Positions 50,863 through 58,625 of a DNA stretch of 64,000 nucleotides are shown here, in pieces. Under the pieces are notes generated by a model that saw only the letters and a list, made by a program, of their open reading frames with translations, was not told where the DNA came from and did not search any database. Made by a program: the position numbers and the translations under genes. Numbering within the stretch: position 1 is the first letter of the stretch; each line of letters begins with the position of its first letter. Origin of the DNA: Vibrio gelatinilyticus (GTDB lineage Bacteria; Pseudomonadota; Gammaproteobacteria; Enterobacterales; Vibrionaceae); assembly GCF_022836845.1 (NCBI RefSeq), contig NZ_JAJNNZ010000002.1:398695-462694 (forward strand), in the 5' to 3' direction.

Positions 50863-51479
50863 TCAATTACCGAATCTGTATCATCGATGTGGGAAGGCTG
50901 AGCTTCTGCATTCAGTCTCAATTGCAATTCATAATCTTGCAATAGTGCGTTAACGCGGCGACGCTGCTCTTGCACATTCGCGGTGTCAGTGACGCTCGCA
51001 CGAGCAACCGAATTACGTGTCAGACTAACGGGTTCGACACTTCCGGCAAACGGAATAGTCTGCAGCACAGGAAGTTGCTCGAGCTCAGATTGTGAAGGAT
51101 CTTGACCCGCGTATTGCTGAATCCCAAATATGACCACCAGCGAAACACTGGCCGCCACAGCAACCTGACCTAGTTGATTAAGCCAAGCTGGTAACTGACG
51201 TTTAGCTTGAGCTGGTGTCGGTTGAGTTTCCAATGGAGCAACATTACTCAAATGAGCCTGTTGTGCACTATGTGCGGGCTCATCTTCTAATGCCATTGCG
51301 ACACTTTCAGCGATATTCCACTCTAAGCTGTCTGGCGCATCCCCTCTCATCACATCGCCGATAAGGTGGTAGTTTTGCCAAGCTTCAAGACTTTTCGAGT
51401 CATTTGATATTTCATCAAACAACGCTTCATCTTTGATATTTCCATCCATGAATGCTGAAAGCTTTTGTTTGTCAGCCAT
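50859..51479 (-). CDS. rseA: Anti-sigma-E factor RseA
   Basis: 206 residues from the ATG at 51479 (MADKQKLSAFMDG); a longer frame would begin at 51491. The cytoplasmic N-terminal half binds sigma E (about 1-95), one transmembrane helix lies at about 108-128 (VAVAASVSLVVIFGIQQYAG), and a periplasmic domain binds RseB. DegS and RseP cleave it to release sigma E. The 26 bases to rpoE contain no terminator. Confidence 0.95.
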   Translation of the reverse strand: MADKQKLSAFMDGNIKDEALFDEISNDSKSLEAWQNYHLIGDVMRGDAPDSLEWNIAESVAMALEDEPAHSAQQAHLSNVAPLETQPTPAQAKRQLPAWLNQLGQVAVAASVSLVVIFGIQQYAGQDPSQSELEQLPVLQTIPFAGSVEPVSLTRNSVARASVTDTANVQEQRRRVNALLQDYELQLRLNAEAQPSHIDDTDSVIE

Positions 51480-51505
51480 TATATTCACCATTATTGTTAC
51501 TGGTT

Positions 51506-52084
51506 CTAGTGCTCAAGAAGAGGTTTCATTTTCTTCTCGACCGCTTCACGAGCACGGAAGATACGCGAGCGTACCGTTCCTACGGGGCAATCCATTACTT
51601 CTGCAATTTCTTCGTAACTCAAACCATCAAGCTCTCGCAACGTCATTGCTGTTTTCAAGTCCTCTGGTAACGCCTCTATGGCGTTAAAGACAACTTGCTT
51701 CAATTCTTTCGACAACGCTAAATTCTCTGGGTTCGAAATTTCTTTCAACGCATTAGCCGTTTCATAGTATTCAGCGTCATCTACATCAACATCACTTGCT
51801 GGCGGTCTACGACTTTGAGCAACGATGTGGTTTTTTGCGGTATTTACAGCGATACGGTACAACCATGTATAGAAGGCACTTTCCCCTCGAAACGTTGGTA
51901 TAGCCCGATACGCCTTTATGAATGCTTCTTGGGCGATATCCGCTACATCCCCCGAATTGCTCACGTACCTTGAAATGAGGTTGCACACCTTATTTTGATA
52001 CTTTAATACCAAAAGATTAAAGGCTTGTTTATCCCCATTTTGAACGCGCTCAATCAGCACCTGATCGGTCAGCTGCTCGTTCAT
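51506..52084 (-). CDS. rpoE: Sigma factor RpoE (sigma E)
   Basis: 192 residues from the ATG at 52084 (MNEQLTDQVLIERV, the conserved start). A nine-codon upstream extension is open but unsupported. ECF layout: region 2 with DIAQEAFIKAYRAIPTFRGE and the WLYRIAVNTAKNHI stretch, region 4 with LDGLSYEEIAEVMDCPVGTV. Sigma E controls outer-membrane stress responses, including small RNAs that repress porins. It is first in its operon with a sigma-E-like promoter 100 bases upstream, implying autoregulation. Confidence 0.98.
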   Translation of the reverse strand: MNEQLTDQVLIERVQNGDKQAFNLLVLKYQNKVCNLISRYVSNSGDVADIAQEAFIKAYRAIPTFRGESAFYTWLYRIAVNTAKNHIVAQSRRPPASDVDVDDAEYYETANALKEISNPENLALSKELKQVVFNAIEALPEDLKTAMTLRELDGLSYEEIAEVMDCPVGTVRSRIFRAREAVEKKMKPLLEH

Positions 52085-52183
52085 TCGAGCGTATACTCCT
52101 ATCGTTATCACCCGTATCTTCTCAGATATGGGTCTTAATTATGCAAAATGTAGTATTGACACCACCGCTTACATGAGCACTAT

Positions 52184-52211
52184 TGTGACTCTATGTAAAA
52201 AAGAAAGTTCA
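52184..52211 (-). promoter_or_regulatory. Candidate sigma-E promoter for rpoE
   Basis: On the minus strand, TGAACTT (52205-52211) and TCACA (52184-52188) are separated by 16 bases. The sigma-E consensus is GGAACTT-N16-TCTRA, so the -35 matches six of seven and the spacing is ideal, while the -10 is weaker. This gives a leader of about 90 bases before the rpoE ATG. Confidence 0.6.
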
Positions 52212-52235
52212 ATGCTTTCGAGTTTTTTTTGTTTT

Positions 52236-52264
52236 TTATCATTAACAATGTGAATTAGCGTCAA
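52236..52264 (-). promoter_or_regulatory. Candidate sigma-70 promoter for rpoE
   Basis: On the minus strand, TTGACG (52259-52264) lies 17 bases from TGATAA (52236-52241). The -35 is good and the -10 is moderate. It would be a constitutive promoter upstream of the sigma-E promoter, as in the two-promoter arrangement of E. coli rpoE. Confidence 0.4.
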
Positions 52265-52451
52265 CTACAATGATGACAGCTTATAAGAATGAATGAGTTA
52301 GCAACTCAACACAATTAATATTTCATTGTTTCACATTGTGGGCAACACCGAAAAAAATCGATGTAATCATAGCATTCAACAAGATTTGGTTACCAAGCGA
52401 TTGTATAATCGACCACTTTGCTTGGCTGTAACTCAGGATTTTAAAATATTT

Positions 52452-54059
52452 ATGAACACAAACCGAGAGCACCTCTGTGATGTACTGGTCATTGGAAGTG
52501 GCGCAGCAGGATTATCGCTAGCTTTGCGAGTTGCTGAGCACTGTAAAGTCACCGTATTGAGTAAAGGACCACGTAGCGAAGGAGCCACCTACTATGCACA
52601 GGGGGGTATTGCTGCGGTATTCGATGAAGACGATAGTATCGAGTCTCATATCAATGATACTCAGATAGCGGGTGCTGGCTTGTGTGAAGAAGACACGGTC
52701 AAGTTTATTGCTGAAAATGCCAAGGAGTGTGTTCAATGGCTCATCGATGGCGGCGTACCCTTCGATCGTGAAGAAAACGACAGCGACGATAAACCTCGTT
52801 ATCACCTGACGCGAGAAGGGGGTCACAGTCACCGCCGGATTCTGCATGCGGCCGACGCAACTGGCATGGCAATGCAAACCTCCTTACAGGATAATGTTCA
52901 TAATCACCCTAACATCAATATCTTAGAGCGGCACAACGCGCTGGATTTGATCACCGAAGAATTGCCTGACCAAGACAACGGCAAAGTCATCGGTGCTTAT
53001 ATCTGGAACCGTGACCTAGAAAATGTTGAAACCGTACGCGCGAAATTTGTTGTCCTGGCAACGGGCGGCGCTTCAAAAGTGTATCAATACACGTCTAACC
53101 CTGATGTTTCTTCCGGTGACGGTATCGCGATGGCATGGCGTGCAGGGTGCCGCGTTGCTAACCTAGAGTTCAACCAGTTCCATCCGACATGTTTGTATCA
53201 TCCAGAAGCTCGAAATTTCTTATTGACCGAAGCACTGCGGGGAGAAGGCGCTTATCTGCGACGCCCTGACGGCTCTCGTTTTATGCCCGACTTTGATGAT
53301 CGTGAAGAGCTGGCGCCTCGTGATGTGGTTGCACGCGCCATTGATTTTGAGATGAAACGTTTGGGTGCGGACTGCATGTATCTGGATATTAGCCATAAAC
53401 CCGAAGAGTTTATTGTTAAGCACTTCCCTACCATTCATATGCGACTTCAAGATCTTGGCATCGATATGACCAAAGAGCCTATCCCTATTGTTCCGGCAGC
53501 ACACTATACCTGTGGTGGCGTCATGGTGGATAAGGCGGGTCAAACTGATTTACAACAATTGTACGCAATCGGGGAAGTCAGCTACACCGGACTACATGGC
53601 GCCAACCGCATGGCTTCAAACTCATTGTTGGAGTGCGTCGTTTACGCTTGGTCTGCAGCACTAGAGATCATCAAACAACTACCGACAGCACAACATGCCG
53701 CTTCTCTTCCTGCTTGGGATGAGAGCCAGGTTAGCTGCTCAGATGAAGAGGTGGTCATCCAGCATAATTGGCACGAGTTGCGTCTGTTTATGTGGGATTA
53801 TATGGGCATTGTACGTACTGACAAGCGCCTAGAGAGAGCTCTGCGTCGCATCCAGTTATTGCAGCAAGAAACTCACGAGTACTACAGCAACTTCAAAGTC
53901 TCTAACAATCTTTTAGAGCTTCGTAATCTATTGCAAGTGGCCGAGTTGATGGTTCGCTGTGCTATGCAGCGTAAAGAAAGTCGCGGACTTCATTACACCC
54001 TAGATTACCCTGAGCTAAAAGAAGGCAGCGGCCCAACCATACTCACACCAAAGCGCTAA
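52452..54059 (+). CDS. nadB: L-aspartate oxidase
   Basis: 535 residues from the ATG at 52452 ([17 protein letters not shown]); an upstream in-frame ATG at 52326 would add 42 non-conserved residues. The FAD dinucleotide fold is [16 protein letters not shown], with [19 protein letters not shown] substrate motifs (here [12 protein letters not shown]) and [12 protein letters not shown]. NadB oxidises aspartate to iminoaspartate for NAD synthesis with NadA. It is divergent from rpoE, as in E. coli, across 367 bases. A terminator at 54089 ends it. Confidence 0.95.
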   Translation: MNTNREHLCDVLVIGSGAAGLSLALRVAEHCKVTVLSKGPRSEGATYYAQGGIAAVFDEDDSIESHINDTQIAGAGLCEEDTVKFIAENAKECVQWLIDGGVPFDREENDSDDKPRYHLTREGGHSHRRILHAADATGMAMQTSLQDNVHNHPNINILERHNALDLITEELPDQDNGKVIGAYIWNRDLENVETVRAKFVVLATGGASKVYQYTSNPDVSSGDGIAMAWRAGCRVANLEFNQFHPTCLYHPEARNFLLTEALRGEGAYLRRPDGSRFMPDFDDREELAPRDVVARAIDFEMKRLGADCMYLDISHKPEEFIVKHFPTIHMRLQDLGIDMTKEPIPIVPAAHYTCGGVMVDKAGQTDLQQLYAIGEVSYTGLHGANRMASNSLLECVVYAWSAALEIIKQLPTAQHAASLPAWDESQVSCSDEEVVIQHNWHELRLFMWDYMGIVRTDKRLERALRRIQLLQQETHEYYSNFKVSNNLLELRNLLQVAELMVRCAMQRKESRGLHYTLDYPELKEGSGPTILTPKR

Positions 54060-54073
54060 GCTTTCTATTGGAC

Positions 54074-54466
54074 CTAACTTCTCGATCGGCGGTCACATTG
54101 TAGGTGGCCGCTTTTTATTGTGGCAAGCAAATGTCTGTAACTAGACTCATCACACGCATCTCGCCAGATCAGAAAACGCTGGCCACTGGTTAGCGTAATG
54201 ATAACCACCCAAAGCGCATAGCCTGTATGACAGTGTTTGATGCAGGCGCGTGTTTGCTGATAATACAACGTATTGGGGGCTCTGATTTTGACCTGTCCAG
54301 ACAAAGCAGGAAAAACTAGGCGGGTGGACATCCAACGTGGTGTCAAAAGCGCCACGATCGGCAACGGTATATCGAGCAGGATAAACAGCCAACTCAACAG
54401 TGCAAACAGAGCTAAAGCCAAACTGTAGCTGTAAATAGAATATTTGAGGTCGCATTGCGCCCACAT
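54074..54466 (-). CDS. ygfX: YgfX/CptA-like inner-membrane protein
   Basis: 130 residues from the ATG at 54466. The N-terminus MWAQCDLKYS matches the E. coli YgfX start pattern (MVLWQSDLRVS), which selects this codon over an upstream ATG at 54553 that would overlap sdhE by 53 bases. Two transmembrane helices (about 14-32 and 35-50) are followed by a soluble C-terminal half with conserved tryptophan. In E. coli YgfX has been proposed as a toxin (CptA) affecting FtsZ and MreB, paired with YgfY; that role is disputed. The ATG lies in a hairpin loop with no visible ribosome-binding site. The 3' end overlaps the nadB terminator. Confidence 0.8.
   Translation of the reverse strand: MWAQCDLKYSIYSYSLALALFALLSWLFILLDIPLPIVALLTPRWMSTRLVFPALSGQVKIRAPNTLYYQQTRACIKHCHTGYALWVVIITLTSGQRFLIWRDACDESSYRHLLATIKSGHLQCDRRSRS
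54089..54117 (+). terminator. nadB intrinsic terminator
   Basis: GCGGTCAC (54089-54096) pairs with GTGGCCGC (54104-54111) with one wobble, followed by TTTTT at 54112-54116. It lies 30 bases past the nadB stop and inside the last codons of the convergent ygfX. Confidence 0.85.
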
Positions 54467-54482
54467 TAAGCTGGGCGCAATG
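54453..54482. repeat. 11-bp hairpin enclosing the ygfX start codon
   Basis: CATTGCGCCCA (54453-54463) pairs perfectly with TGGGCGCAATG (54472-54482), leaving an 8-base loop. The ygfX ATG (minus strand, 54466-54464) is in the loop. The stem lies 18 bases downstream of the sdhE stop, with no Shine-Dalgarno sequence between. Confidence 0.75.
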
Positions 54483-54500
54483 GTTAAGCGGGAATTAGAG

Positions 54501-54761
54501 TTATCGGACCTTGCTAAGGTTGTGTGCGACAATTTTGTCGACCATTGAAGCATGACCTAAATTTTCGCTTCTACCATGCCCCATCACCCAAGTAAAAAGA
54601 TCCGGATCATCGCATTCAAGAAGGGAGACGAAATCTTTCTGCTCTTGTTCATTAAGCGTTTCGAAACACTCTTCAAAGAACGGCATAATCACCACATCAA
54701 GCTCTAGCATTCCACGACGACAGGCCCACTTTATTCTTGCTTTTTCTCCGTCAGAGTACAT
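54501..54761 (-). CDS. sdhE: FAD assembly factor SdhE (YgfY/CptB)
   Basis: 86 residues, with the defining RGMLELD motif (RRGMLELDVVIMPFFE) and a compact helical fold. SdhE promotes covalent flavinylation of SdhA and FrdA. In the CptAB hypothesis it is the antitoxin for YgfX. It lies 34 bases upstream of ygfX and divergent from ygfZ across 224 bases, the same group found together in E. coli. Confidence 0.96.
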   Translation of the reverse strand: MYSDGEKARIKWACRRGMLELDVVIMPFFEECFETLNEQEQKDFVSLLECDDPDLFTWVMGHGRSENLGHASMVDKIVAHNLSKVR

Positions 54762-54985
54762 TCCATTCTCCGTTACTTCATTTTTTTCGAGTGTAACAAG
54801 CCACTGCTAGCTCAACCACCCCAACATTCTCACAACTCCTATCTAGGTCACAAGAAAAATATTTCACTACATAAGTTACATTGCCTACAGCAATGATTTA
54901 CCCGCTGAACACCCATATGAAAGCTGACAAATTGGAGAAAGCGGCTTAACATAATGCCAACGAACTCCTTAGCAAGGCATTTAAC

Positions 54986-55957
54986 ATGAACTGGCAACCA
55001 CAACTACAATCTCTACAGCTAACACCAAGCACCACACTTCCTAAGCTTACCTTTGCGCCGTTGACATCATGGGGCGCCATTGAAGTTGTTGGCGAAGACA
55101 AAAAATCTTATTTGCAAGGGCAAGTGACCTGTGATGTTGTCTCTTTAGAGCAAGGAGATTCGACCCTAGGAGCGCACTGTGAGGCCAAAGGAAAAGTATG
55201 GAGTATTTTCCGTTTGTGCCATACCCGCCGAGGCTATGCGATGCTGCAACCCAAGAGCGCTATCTCTGCAGAGCTGACGGAAATCAAAAAATACTCGGTA
55301 TTCTCCAAAGTCACCATTGATGAAAGCAGCCTACACGTTATCGGTGTGATGGGCGATGAAGCGCAAGCCTGGATAGACAACCATTTTGAAGGCAAAGGTT
55401 CTGTACGCCAGAATGATGACAGTAGCGCTGTCCAAATTGATGCGTCGCGATGGATGCTGCTCGTTGCAGATCAGTTTATTACCCAATACATTGAAAGCTC
55501 TGAAGCCGTCGTTTGTGACGAGAAATACTGGTCTCGTTATGACATTGAGCAGGCATTGCCTTATCTAGCCGCTGAAAGCCAAAATGCCCACATCCCGCAA
55601 GCATTTAACTTGCAGGCATTGGGGGGAATCAGCTTCAACAAAGGCTGTTATACCGGGCAAGAAACCGTCGCACGAGCAAAATATCGGGGCATCAATAAAC
55701 GCATGATGGCCATCATTGAGGGTCAACTTTCAGCAATTAACACTGTTGATGAGGACTTAGAGCTCGAGCGAGCTGTTGGTGAAAACTGGCGTTCAGCTGG
55801 CCCGATACTAAATCATTTCCAGTTTGATGATGGGCACTGGATTGCCAATGCCATTATTGCCAACAACCTTGAACCCGATACACTCTTAAGAATCAAGCAG
55901 GCCCCTGAAGTGCAGCTTTCCATTACCCCGCTGCCATATTCACTTGAGGATGAGTAA
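54986..55957 (+). CDS. ygfZ: Folate-binding iron-sulfur repair protein YgfZ
   Basis: 323 residues. The signature KGCYTGQETVARAKYRG includes the functionally important cysteine. The GcvT-like fold is recognisable from LTFAPLTSWGAIEVVGEDKK onward. YgfZ supports maintenance of some Fe-S enzymes such as MiaB with tetrahydrofolate. The Fe-S-related role fits with sdhE divergent upstream. It is followed after 3 bases by the YbaK-type gene, so they probably form a pair. Confidence 0.96.
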   Translation: MNWQPQLQSLQLTPSTTLPKLTFAPLTSWGAIEVVGEDKKSYLQGQVTCDVVSLEQGDSTLGAHCEAKGKVWSIFRLCHTRRGYAMLQPKSAISAELTEIKKYSVFSKVTIDESSLHVIGVMGDEAQAWIDNHFEGKGSVRQNDDSSAVQIDASRWMLLVADQFITQYIESSEAVVCDEKYWSRYDIEQALPYLAAESQNAHIPQAFNLQALGGISFNKGCYTGQETVARAKYRGINKRMMAIIEGQLSAINTVDEDLELERAVGENWRSAGPILNHFQFDDGHWIANAIIANNLEPDTLLRIKQAPEVQLSITPLPYSLEDE

Positions 55958-55960
55958 CTG

Positions 55961-56422
55961 GTGAAAACCATCGTCACTCAACACCTTGAAGAATGCGAAA
56001 TCCCATTTCGCATTCTTCAACAAAATGCCCCTGCAAGCAGTATCGAAGACGCTGCGCGTTTAAGGGGAATCAGCCCTAGCATCATGGTCAAATCAATGTT
56101 GCTTAGGGATATGGGTAATAACTATGCTCTAGCGTGTTGCTTTGGCGACCAACAAATTGACCCCAAAAAGGTGAGGCACCGTTTGCAATGGCGCCGCATG
56201 ACATGTGTTTCTGGGCAGGATGTCGAAATCATAACAGGTTACCAGCTTGGCAGTGTTTGTCCCATCAAGCTAAAAACACCGCTTCCTATTATTTTTGACC
56301 GCAATATCATACTCAAAGACGAGGTATCAATCAGCAGTGGCAGTAATCTAGCTGGGATAGCTCTGGCAACCCGAGATCTTATTCAGCTCATAAACCCCCT
56401 CTTTGATGACATTACCCGCTAA
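55961..56422 (+). CDS. YbaK-domain aminoacyl-tRNA deacylase-like protein
   Basis: 153 residues from a GTG start, three bases after the ygfZ stop. The fold markers match the YbaK/ProX editing family: the MVKSMLLRDMGNNYALACCFGDQQID stretch (in part, MVKSMLLRD, with K in the catalytic position), and GYQLGSVCPI. Members deacylate mischarged tRNAs such as Cys-tRNA(Pro) or Ala-tRNA(Pro). Its exact substrate is not visible. The unusual position, coupled to ygfZ, is noteworthy, though common in Vibrio-like genomes as far as I recall. Confidence 0.82.
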   Translation: MKTIVTQHLEECEIPFRILQQNAPASSIEDAARLRGISPSIMVKSMLLRDMGNNYALACCFGDQQIDPKKVRHRLQWRRMTCVSGQDVEIITGYQLGSVCPIKLKTPLPIIFDRNIILKDEVSISSGSNLAGIALATRDLIQLINPLFDDITR

Positions 56423-56569
56423 CCACAGATCACATTTCCATTGCTTTCTGTTGCACAGATCACACTCAAGACTGAGAGTTAAATCGAATAACAGCAAGCT
56501 TTCTTATGATTTGTTAGTCAAATAAAAAGCATAAATAGTCATTTCAGGCGTATTGTTATATTGTAATCA

Positions 56570-56690
56570 ACGTCAGCAAAGTAGCGAATTACCTTGCTGA
56601 AGTAACACTAGAGTGAAACCGCTGTTCAACAGTACTCCACTTTTGTGTAATGCATCTGTGACATTTGCCCGCTATGCGGGCTTTTTTTTC
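56570..56690 (+). ncRNA. Putative small RNA ending in a strong terminator
   Basis: A strong intrinsic terminator (stem GCCCGC 56667-56672 with GCGGGC 56676-56681, then eight T) lies 245 bases after the YbaK-type gene and 405 bases before ytfK, so it serves no adjacent coding gene closely. A 7-bp hairpin, TCAGCAA (56573-56579) with TTGCTGA (56594-56600), precedes it, and A/T-rich -10-like sequence (TATATT at 56557-56562) lies just before. The 3' UTR of the ygfZ pair is the alternative explanation. There is no recognisable family. Confidence 0.35.
56667..56689 (+). terminator. Intrinsic terminator in the ybaK-ytfK gap
   Basis: GCCCGC-TAT-GCGGGC followed by TTTTTTTT is a textbook terminator. 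It ends either the ygfZ-ybaK transcript or a small RNA starting near 56570. Confidence 0.9.
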
Positions 56691-56925
56691 CTTTCTCGCT
56701 GCAACTCAGCTGGCAAAATGTGAACATTCTTTAAAAAGTGACAACTTTTATCGACATGCACGGTCTTATTCAATATTAGTCCCAATGCATTGTTATAACT
56801 GTAAACTCATATTCGTTCGTTATACCGGACCATTACAAAAAACTTACTTTGCTATCATACACTTGTAATACTAGTTGGTTCTAATAGCAGCTTACGCTGT
56901 ACAAATTACATTTTAAGCTATTTTT

Positions 56926-56941
56926 TGTGGTCATAATCACA
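56926..56941. promoter_or_regulatory. CRP-like site upstream of ytfK
   Basis: TGTGGTCATAATCACA matches the CRP consensus TGTGA-N6-TCACA at nine of ten core positions. It lies 153 bases upstream of the ytfK ATG. A TATAAT hexamer at 57055-57060 is nearer the gene but too far from this site for simple class I or II activation, so another promoter may be involved. Confidence 0.4.
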
Positions 56942-57093
56942 AGCATTTGGTTCTTTTGCTGGCAATTTGCCTACAGCAGCACAAAACTCTCATTGAGAAG
57001 GTGCCTTTGAGCCATAAAGACAACTCTGTCACACAATTTTTAATATGATATCACTATAATTTTCGAGCTAGGTAATAAGAGAAGGATGGATGA

Positions 57094-57300
57094 ATGAGAC
57101 TGTTTAAGCGCTATACACCAAGTATGATTGCTAAACACATAAGTCGTTTATTTAAAGGAAGAATTTATATCTACGGAGTAGGTAAGTTTGAGTTTGACAA
57201 TGGGAAGTTGATACTCCCTGAACGCGCAGAAAAAAGGCACTTTCAAACGGTAAATGAAGTAAACCAAGAAATCATGAAACTACGTTGTGCATATGCCTAA
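57094..57300 (+). CDS. ytfK: YtfK (DUF1107) small stress regulator
   Basis: 68 residues, the same length as E. coli YtfK, with matching pattern: KRYTPSMIAKHISRLFKGR, then IYIYGVGKFEFDNGKLILP. The start has AAGGATGG directly upstream. In E. coli YtfK binds SpoT and favours (p)ppGpp synthesis during phosphate or fatty-acid starvation. It is a monocistronic gene with a terminator 61 bases past its stop. TATAAT at 57055-57060 is the likely -10. A lone CTGTCACA upstream (57026-57033) hints at a Pho half-site only. Confidence 0.85.
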   Translation: MRLFKRYTPSMIAKHISRLFKGRIYIYGVGKFEFDNGKLILPERAEKRHFQTVNEVNQEIMKLRCAYA

Positions 57301-57360
57301 TTTTTCTCACGCATCGTAGTTGTTCTACCTCAATTAGGCACTAAATTTCAAATTATTCAT

Positions 57361-57390
57361 AGGCATCGCGCGTCAATTCGCGATGCCTTT
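57361..57390 (+). terminator. ytfK-ubiI convergent terminator
   Basis: The 10-bp stem AGGCATCGCG (57361-57370) pairs with CGCGATGCCT (57379-57388) around an 8-base loop and is followed by TTATTAG. It lies between ytfK and the convergent ubiI. Confidence 0.75.
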
Positions 57391-57412
57391 ATTAGTTAAA
57401 GGCTAAGAAAAA

Positions 57413-58615
57413 TTACCTTGCAAGATCGGGAAGCTTCCCTTTCATACCTAACGCTCGAGTCATGATTTCTTGCTTGGCTCCTGGTAACTGCCCCACCAAT
57501 TTCATCCCTATACCACGAACAAGTTTTTTCGCCGGGTTATTGCCTTCAAACAGGTCTCTAAATCCTTGCATTGCCGCTATCATTTTCGCCGCTTCTGCTT
57601 TGCGCCAACGTTCGTAGCAACGAAGGTGTTTTTGCTTGCCAATGTCTAACCCCTGCTCCCAAAGAGTTAAGATCTCTTGCGCTAAACTTGCTGCGTCAAG
57701 CAACCCCAAATTAACGCCTTGCCCTGCCAGAGGATGAATAGTGTGTGCTGCGTCACCAACCAAGGCAATACGTTCGGTCACAAAATCTCTTGCGTAGCGC
57801 ATTTTAAGGGGGAATACACCACGCTCACTGGTTAATGAACACAAACCTAGGCGCCCATCAAACTCGGCAGTCAGCGCCTTACAAAACTCCATTTCAGACA
57901 TCTGGCTTAATGCCTGTGCACGCAGAGGATCGGTAGACCATACAATAGAGCACAAGTTTTTGTCATCGATTGGTAAAAAAGCCAACGGCCCTTGAGGGGT
58001 AAATACCTGTCTGGCAATATTGTCATGAGGCTCATCAGTACGAATATTCGCCACCAGTGCACTATGACCATAATCCCATTGCGTCAATGGGATATCTTGC
58101 TGCTGCCGAACCCAGGAGTTAGCGCCATCAGCGCCAACAACGAGCCGAGCCGTTAATGACTGAGCATTATTGAGGGTTAACCAAACTTCATTTTCCCCCA
58201 CCACCATTGATTGGCAGCATTCGGGTATGAACAGCGTGACATTCGATTGCTGCTCTACTTGCTCAAGCAACGCGGTCTGTATCCGTCGATTCTCCACAAT
58301 ATGGCCAAGGTTAGGCTGGGAAAATTGATTCGCTGAGAACTCAATGCGAGCAAAACTGTCTTGCTCCCAAACTTCCATTGCACTGTAGGGTTGGCAATGG
58401 TGACGTTCAATGGCCGGCCATGCCGACACATTTTTTAAAATTCTCTCGCTTGCTCGGCTTAATGCAGAAACGCGAACGTCGGGTTGCTCTGTGACCTCAC
58501 GGCTTGGTTCTTTGCCTTCGATAATCGCGACTCTAAGATCGCTGTCTTTCAATGCACGAGCAAGCGTTAGCCCGACCATGCCACCGCCAATAATGGCTAT
58601 ATCAAAACTTTGCAT
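57413..58615 (-). CDS. ubiI: 2-octaprenylphenol hydroxylase UbiI (VisC)
   Basis: 400 residues. The FAD-binding GGGMVGLTLARAL (about 10-22), the NADPH-linked GADGANSWVRQQ and the third motif GDAAHTIHPLAGQGVNLGL are present. UbiI adds the C5 hydroxyl in aerobic ubiquinone synthesis. It follows ubiH by 10 bases. It is assigned UbiI over UbiF by its order after UbiH and by the N-terminus. It terminates just before the ytfK terminator. Confidence 0.92.
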   Translation of the reverse strand: MQSFDIAIIGGGMVGLTLARALKDSDLRVAIIEGKEPSREVTEQPDVRVSALSRASERILKNVSAWPAIERHHCQPYSAMEVWEQDSFARIEFSANQFSQPNLGHIVENRRIQTALLEQVEQQSNVTLFIPECCQSMVVGENEVWLTLNNAQSLTARLVVGADGANSWVRQQQDIPLTQWDYGHSALVANIRTDEPHDNIARQVFTPQGPLAFLPIDDKNLCSIVWSTDPLRAQALSQMSEMEFCKALTAEFDGRLGLCSLTSERGVFPLKMRYARDFVTERIALVGDAAHTIHPLAGQGVNLGLLDAASLAQEILTLWEQGLDIGKQKHLRCYERWRKAEAAKMIAAMQGFRDLFEGNNPAKKLVRGIGMKLVGQLPGAKQEIMTRALGMKGKLPDLAR

Positions 58616-58625
58616 TTGGGCTCCA

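Noticed and set aside
52326..52451. 42-codon N-terminal extension of NadB
   Set aside because: The extension has no NadB-like residues and the standard NadB start begins at 52452.
54467..54553. Upstream ATG start for YgfX
   Set aside because: It would overlap sdhE by 53 bases; the homologous N-terminus begins at the ATG at 54466.
56665..56868. 67-codon plus-strand open frame in the ybaK-ytfK gap
   Set aside because: It begins inside the intrinsic terminator, has no ribosome-binding site and its composition does not look like a protein.
57026..57043. Pho box upstream of ytfK
   Set aside because: Only one half-site (CTGTCACA) fits; the second half does not resemble CTGTCA, so PhoB control is not supported.
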